A stretch of 64,000 nucleotides of DNA. Source: Actinophytocola sp044466355. Lineage in GTDB: Bacteria; Actinomycetota; Actinomycetes; Mycobacteriales; Pseudonocardiaceae. Below the pieces are notes generated by a model. It had not been told where the DNA came from. It did no database searches and saw only the letters and a program-made list of their open reading frames with translations. The stretch lies in contig NZ_JBITMQ010000006.1 of NCBI RefSeq assembly GCF_044466355.1, positions 124,001-188,000 of the forward strand, read 5' to 3'. Below are positions 59,911-64,000 of the stretch, in pieces (the first letter of the stretch is position 1; every line of letters starts with the position of its first letter). The position numbers and the translations under genes were made by a program.

Positions 59911-60306
59911 TCACACCTGCGAGAGCCGGTGCCCGGTGGTGGCGTCCACGTGGTCGGGCACCGCGTCGTGCTCGTCGCCGACCGACAGCGTGCCCGTCGG
60001 CTCCACCAGCAGCACGGCCGCGCCGCCGGTCGACGACGGTTTGTGGAACACGCCACATGGCACCACGAACACCTCGCCGCGACGCAGCGTCACCGTGCGC
60101 TCGCCCCCGTCCTCGCGCAGGCCGATGTCGATCGTGCCGTCGAGGACCAGGAAGAACTCGTCGGTGTCGGTGTGGACGTGCCACACGTGCTCGCCCGCGA
60201 AGCGCGCGAGCCGGATGTCGTAGTCGTTGACGGTGGTGACGATGCGCGGGCTCCACGCCTCGGTGAAGCTCGCGAGCGCGGCGGCCAGGTCGATCGGTCG
60301 GTTCAT
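59911..60306 (-). CDS. Cupin-domain protein
   Basis: 131 aa single cupin. Motif 1 HVWHVHTDTDEFFLVLDG gives the metal His/His/Glu and motif 2 GEVFVVPCGVFHKPSS the last His. Similar to small cupins annotated near isomerases or sensor proteins. ATG 60306; divergent from the GlxA-type regulator with 51 bp between starts, which may control it. Confidence 0.85.
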   Translation of the reverse strand: MNRPIDLAAALASFTEAWSPRIVTTVNDYDIRLARFAGEHVWHVHTDTDEFFLVLDGTIDIGLREDGGERTVTLRRGEVFVVPCGVFHKPSSTGGAAVLLVEPTGTLSVGDEHDAVPDHVDATTGHRLSQV

Positions 60307-60357
60307 GAGCCGATCCTCACGGTGGCGGACGCCGCGCACGAGTGCTAGGAATCGCAT

Positions 60358-61341
60358 ATGCCGAAAGAATTCTCGCACCAGGTGGTGGTGATCGTCGACG
60401 ACGGGTCCAACCCGTTCGAACTGGGTGTCGCCACCGAGCTGTTCGGGCTGCGGCGGCCCGAGCTTTCCCGGCCCTGGTACGACTTCACGCTGTGCGCGGC
60501 CCGGCCGTCGGTGCGGATGCACCTCGGCATGTTCACCATGACCGGCGTCGCGGACCTCGGTGCCGCGGCCGCCGCCGACACCGTGATCGTGCCCAACCGG
60601 CCCGACCCGGAGGAGCCCGCCGACCCGGCCGTGCTCGCCGCGATCCGCCGCGCCGCCGACCGGGGCGCCCGCCTCGTCAGCTTCTGCACCGGCGCGTTCA
60701 CCCTCGCCCAGGCCGGGGTGCTCGACGGCAGGCGCGCGACCACGCACTGGCGCTGGGCGGCCGAGTTCGCCCGGCGGTTCCCTGCGGTGCGCCTGATGCC
60801 GGACGTGCTGTTCGTCGACGACGGGAACGTCCTCACCGCGGCGGGCAGCGCCGCCGCCCTCGACCTCGGACTGCACCTCGTGCACCGCGACCACGGCGCG
60901 GAGGTCGCGAACGCCGTCAGCAGGCGCCTGGTGTTCACCGGCCACCGCGACGGCGGTCAGCGCCAGTTCGTCGAGCGGCCGGTGCCGCCCGTGCCCGACA
61001 CGTCGCTCGCGCCGGTCCTCGCATGGGCACGCGAACGCCTCGACCAGCCGCTGACCGTGCCCGACCTCGCCGCCCGCGCGGCCACCAGTCAGGCCACGCT
61101 CCACCGCCGGTTCCGCGCCGAGCTGGGCACGACGCCGCTGGCGTGGCTCACCGGCGAACGGGTCACGCTCGCCTGCCGCCTCATCGAACGCGGCGAGCAA
61201 CGCCTCGACCGCGTCGCGGCGGCGAGCGGGCTCGGCACCGCGGCCAACCTGCGGGGGCAGCTGCGCCGCCACACCGGGCTGTCGCCGTCCGCCTACCGCC
61301 GCCGCTTCGGGTCGGCGGGCCACGCCGAGGCGATCGTGTAG
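60358..61341 (+). CDS. GlxA-family AraC-type regulator (DJ-1/PfpI plus AraC HTH)
   Basis: 327 aa. N-terminal DJ-1/PfpI-like domain (about 8-190; VVIVDDGSNPFELGVATELFGL, SFCTGAFTLAQAGVLDGRRATTHW) and a C-terminal AraC double HTH (about 225-320; AARAATSQATLHRRFRAELGTTPLAWL, LGTAANLRGQLRRHTGLSPSAYRRRF). The DJ-1 Cys is kept, so small-molecule sensing is plausible. It ends 1 nt before the stop of the convergent DUF1445 gene. Confidence 0.92.
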   Translation: MPKEFSHQVVVIVDDGSNPFELGVATELFGLRRPELSRPWYDFTLCAARPSVRMHLGMFTMTGVADLGAAAAADTVIVPNRPDPEEPADPAVLAAIRRAADRGARLVSFCTGAFTLAQAGVLDGRRATTHWRWAAEFARRFPAVRLMPDVLFVDDGNVLTAAGSAAALDLGLHLVHRDHGAEVANAVSRRLVFTGHRDGGQRQFVERPVPPVPDTSLAPVLAWARERLDQPLTVPDLAARAATSQATLHRRFRAELGTTPLAWLTGERVTLACRLIERGEQRLDRVAAASGLGTAANLRGQLRRHTGLSPSAYRRRFGSAGHAEAIV

Positions 61342-61342
61342 G

Positions 61343-62089
61343 TCATGGCACGCGGTACTCGCTGTCGGGGACGTCGGTGACGAACATGTGCCCGGGCGCG
61401 TGGGTGATCGCGAACGGGGGCCTGGACGCCATCAGCACCGCCTGCGGTGTCACCCCGCACGCCCAGAACACCGGCACGTCCCCGTCCTCGGCCACGGGCG
61501 GGTCGCCGAAGTCGGGGGCCGCGAGGTCGGCGATGCCGAGCCCGGCCGGGTCGCCGACGTGGACCGGCGCCCCGTGCACGGCGGGCATCAGGCCGCTCAC
61601 CCGGACCGCGGTGTCCACCATCGCCGCCGGGATCATCCGCAGCGACACCACCATCGGGCCGTGCAACCGGCCCGCCGGGCGGCACTCGCGGTCCGTCACG
61701 TACATCGCCACGTTGCGGCCGTGCCGCAGCGGCACCCCGGCCTCGGCGAGCGCGGACTCGAACGTGAAGCTGCACCCGATGAGGAACGCGACGAGGTCGT
61801 CGCGCCAGTACGGCGTCGCGTCGGTGGGTTCGGCGGCGAGCGCGCCGCCGCGCCACACGCGGTAGCGCGGCACGTCGGTGCGCAGGTCCGCGTCCGGCGC
61901 GAGCACCGTGCGCGGCCTGCCGGGGTCGGTGACATCCAGCACCGGGCACGGTTTCGGGTTGCGCTGCGCGAACAGGAGCATGTCGTAGGCCCACTCCCGC
62001 GGTACCGCGATGAGGTTGGCCTGCGTGTAGCCCCGGGCGAGCCCGGCGGTCGGGCCGGTGATCCGTTGCCGAACCTCCGCTGGTCTCAT
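61343..62089 (-). CDS. DUF1445/putative hydro-lyase family protein
   Basis: 248 aa. The long conserved DUF1445 body is recognisable: PTAGLARGYTQANLIAVPREWAYDMLLF, FLIGCSFTFESALAEAGVPLRHG, and FWACGVTPQAVLMASRPPFAITHAPGHMFVTD. The family includes D-glutamate cyclase and putative hydro-lyases of plants and bacteria. Start at 62089 (MRPAEVRQRI) rather than 62149. Divergent from the CorC-like gene at 62148, 58 bp between starts. Confidence 0.85.
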   Translation of the reverse strand: MRPAEVRQRITGPTAGLARGYTQANLIAVPREWAYDMLLFAQRNPKPCPVLDVTDPGRPRTVLAPDADLRTDVPRYRVWRGGALAAEPTDATPYWRDDLVAFLIGCSFTFESALAEAGVPLRHGRNVAMYVTDRECRPAGRLHGPMVVSLRMIPAAMVDTAVRVSGLMPAVHGAPVHVGDPAGLGIADLAAPDFGDPPVAEDGDVPVFWACGVTPQAVLMASRPPFAITHAPGHMFVTDVPDSEYRVP

Positions 62090-62147
62090 GACCGCAACGT
62101 TAGCCGCCGCTCGGTACCGTTGTTCCCAACCGAGCCGGGATTGGAAC

Positions 62148-63416
62148 ATGAGCGGTTACTGGTTCAACATTCTGCTGGTCGGTGTGCTCGTGGTGCTGAA
62201 CGCGCTGTTCGCGGGCAGTGAGATCGCCCTGATCTCGTTGCGGGAGGGCCAGTTGCGGCGGCTGGAGCGCGATGGCGGCGCGGCGAGCAGGACGCTCGTG
62301 CGGCTCGCGCGGGACCCGAACCGGTTCCTCGCCACCATCCAGGTCGGCATCACGCTCGCCGGGTTCCTCGCGTCCGCGACCGCGGCCGTGTCGCTCGCCG
62401 AGCCGGTCGCACCGCTGTTCTCGTTCCTCGGCAGCGCCCGGGAGGCCGTCGCGATCGCGTTGATCACGCTGGTGCTCACGTTCGCGACGCTCGTGTTCGG
62501 CGAACTGGCGCCGAAACGGCTCGCCATGCAGTACGCGGAACGGTGGGCGCTGACCGTGGCCCGCCCGCTGGACTTCCTGTCCCGCGCGTCGCGGCCCGCG
62601 GTGTGGGCGCTCGGCAGGTCGACCGACCTGATCGTGCGGATGTTCGGCGGCGACCCCAAGGCGGACTCCGCACAGCTCAGCCCGGAGGAGTTGCGCGACC
62701 TCGTCGTCGGGCACCGGGGTCTCAACGCCGAACAGCGCACGATCATCACCGGTGCGCTGGAGATCCACGAACGGATCCTGCGCGAGGTGCTCGTGCCGAG
62801 GCGGGCCGTGTTCACCATCCGCGCCGACGTGCCGGTGCCGCGGGCACGCAAGGCGCTCGCCGAGTCGGGGCACTCGCGGGCCCCGATCGTGCGGAACGGG
62901 CACCTCGACGACGTGGTCGGCCTGGTGACGCTGCGGGACCTGCTCGACGACTCGGCCACGCTCGCCGCCGTGGCCCGGCCGCCGGTCGTGTTCCCCGACT
63001 CGGTGCGCGTGTCGGACGCGTTGCGCCGCTTCAAGGACGAGCGCGAGCAGTTCGCGCTGGTGGCCAACGAACACGGCGCGATCGACGGCATCGTCACCCT
63101 CGAGGACCTGCTGGAGGAGATCGTCGGCGAGATCTACGACGAGACCGACCGCGACGTGATGGCCGTGCAGACCCGGCCCGACGGGGCGCTGCAACTGCCC
63201 GGCACGTTCCCGGTCCACGACCTCGTCGACGTCGGCGTCGAGCTGGCCGACCGCCCGGCGGGCGACTACGCGACGATCGCCGGTCTCGTGCTGACCGTGC
63301 TCGGCCGCATCCCGACCGCACCCGGCGACCGCGTGGTGCTGAGCGACTGGACGGTCGAGGTCACGGCCGTGGCCCACCACGCGATCACCGAGGTACGGCT
63401 GCACCCCAAGCACTAG
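62148..63416 (+). CDS. HlyC/CorC (CNNM) family transporter, magnesium/cobalt efflux type
   Basis: 422 aa. Residues about 5-190 are a DUF21/CNNM membrane domain (YWFNILLVGVLVVLNALFAGSEIALISLREGQL, FLATIQVGITLAGFLASATAAVSL). A CBS pair follows (about 205-330; VLVPRRAVFTIRADVPVPRARKAL, DGIVTLEDLLEEIVGEIYDE), then a CorC_HlyC domain (about 340-420). These proteins move Mg2+ or regulate its export; the CBS pair binds adenine nucleotides. ATG 62148. Confidence 0.92.
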   Translation: MSGYWFNILLVGVLVVLNALFAGSEIALISLREGQLRRLERDGGAASRTLVRLARDPNRFLATIQVGITLAGFLASATAAVSLAEPVAPLFSFLGSAREAVAIALITLVLTFATLVFGELAPKRLAMQYAERWALTVARPLDFLSRASRPAVWALGRSTDLIVRMFGGDPKADSAQLSPEELRDLVVGHRGLNAEQRTIITGALEIHERILREVLVPRRAVFTIRADVPVPRARKALAESGHSRAPIVRNGHLDDVVGLVTLRDLLDDSATLAAVARPPVVFPDSVRVSDALRRFKDEREQFALVANEHGAIDGIVTLEDLLEEIVGEIYDETDRDVMAVQTRPDGALQLPGTFPVHDLVDVGVELADRPAGDYATIAGLVLTVLGRIPTAPGDRVVLSDWTVEVTAVAHHAITEVRLHPKH

Positions 63417-63510
63417 CGGCAGTTTTGGTGACCTTTCGTCCACAAGCGGCCATCTTCTGTGACACTTTGACGTGCTACGTCCCACTGACTTCGCGAGAAG
63501 GGACCCCTCA

Positions 63511-64000
63511 GTGTCCGGAATGCTCAGCAGACGTAAGGCGCTCGCCCTCGGTGGTGGTGCCGCGCTCGGTGCGATGGCCGCGGGTGCCGGCACGGCAAGC
63601 GCGGCGACGGGATGGTTCCGGCTGCCGATCGTCACCGCCAACATCGGCCGCGACAACCTGGGGGCGCGCGAGGCCGCGATCGACGCCGTCCGCAACTGTG
63701 ACCCCCTGGTGCGGCCACTGGTCGGCTGGCAGGAGATCAACGAGGGCGACACCGGTGAGCCCGCGATGATCGACCACTACTTCGGCCCGCTCTACAACAA
63801 CGCGTTCCTGCGTCACGACACCTCCTTCCGGATCCCGATCTCGATCCCGCAGCCGTGGCAGGTGGCGAGTTCGCGGACCACGTTCGTGCACGGCGGCATC
63901 AGCGGCGTGACGCCGCCGCGCTGGATCAACGAGGTCGTGGTGCGGCACAAGAGCTACCCCGCGCTCCAGTTCGCGCTGATCAACTCGCACTACATCGCGA
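63511..64000 (+). CDS. Tat-exported endonuclease/exonuclease/phosphatase-type protein (3' end outside window)
   Basis: The frame is open to the window edge. GTG 63511 (SD GAGAAGGGA at 63494-63502) gives MSGMLSRRKALALGGGAALGAM, a Tat signal with SRRK. The mature start reads LPIVTANIGRDNLGAREAAID and VGWQEINEGDTGEPAMIDHYFG; the first-strand NIGRDN and the catalytic-type Glu in WQEINEG fit the EEP (exonuclease-endonuclease-phosphatase) fold. ATG 63520 is an alternative start. About 163 residues are visible. Confidence 0.8.
   Translation, partial: MSGMLSRRKALALGGGAALGAMAAGAGTASAATGWFRLPIVTANIGRDNLGAREAAIDAVRNCDPLVRPLVGWQEINEGDTGEPAMIDHYFGPLYNNAFLRHDTSFRIPISIPQPWQVASSRTTFVHGGISGVTPPRWINEVVVRHKSYPALQFALINSHYIA

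Overview
This is a 64 kb stretch of very GC-rich actinomycete chromosome. Frequent GTG starts, 4-nt ATGA/GTGA gene overlaps, Tat-exported enzymes, SpoIIE/STAS/ATPase signalling proteins, an LtsA-like asparagine synthase and multi-copy palindromic intergenic repeats all suggest a member of the Pseudonocardiaceae (Lentzea/Saccharothrix/Actinosynnema-like). The family assignment is an inference from gene style, not a database match. No rRNA, tRNA, CRISPR array, transposase or phage gene was recognised. One run of 98 Ns (37244-37341) marks an assembly gap inside a repeat. The first and last genes are cut by the window edges.

Layout. 1-3.5 kb: a signalling cassette (SpoIIE phosphatase, CHASE3/HAMP histidine kinase, Rcp1-like response regulator, small papain-fold-like protein, SRPBCC protein). 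3.5-6 kb: a CrtI-like oxidoreductase and a soluble Ser/Thr kinase. 6-15.8 kb: a polyamine locus with an omega-aminotransferase, an Lrp regulator, a PotDABC-type transporter, a saccharopine-dehydrogenase-like enzyme, a small unknown and a gamma-aminobutyraldehyde-type dehydrogenase; import followed by transamination and oxidation would lead to GABA. 15.8-23.7 kb: an aldo/keto reductase with an XRE regulator, secreted proteins, a degenerate histidine-kinase-like protein that lacks the phospho-acceptor His, and a fused SecDF. 23.7-28.8 kb: a five-gene operon (DUF4142, DUF1996, ferric-reductase-like cytochrome, [3Fe-4S] ferredoxin, ferredoxin reductase) divergent from an ECF sigma factor. 28.8-37.1 kb: secreted esterases, an epimerase, a Tat PhoD phosphatase preceded by a PHO-box-like direct repeat, and DUF4383/DUF5709 stress-type proteins.

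37.1-51.9 kb: a complex palindromic repeat element, a large S8 protease, then a long leftward run (50354 to 41267) of asnB/ltsA, MBL hydrolase, two identical 26-codon mini-ORFs, DedA, two alkaline-phosphatase-superfamily proteins, a cyclase and a TPP enzyme, with a Ppx/GppA gene divergent from it. 51.9-64 kb: secreted carbohydrate-active proteins (PQQ-type sugar dehydrogenase with CBM6 modules, GH99-like enzyme), a TetR gene sharing three near-identical operators with a 3-hydroxyisobutyrate-dehydrogenase-like/GNAT operon, a STAS-ATPase fusion, a cupin, a GlxA-type AraC regulator, a DUF1445 protein, a CorC-type transporter and a Tat-exported EEP-type nuclease.

The observations most worth following are: (i) the 77-bp perfect tandem repeat at 47434-47587, each unit of which is a mini-ORF that keeps the ATGA/GTGA coupling between the MBL and DedA genes; (ii) the DUF4142/DUF1996/redox operon; (iii) the shared TetR operators; (iv) the PHO box and probable leaderless start of phoD; (v) the pseudo-histidine kinase; and (vi) the repeat element framed by a perfect 27-bp inverted repeat at 37098-37662.
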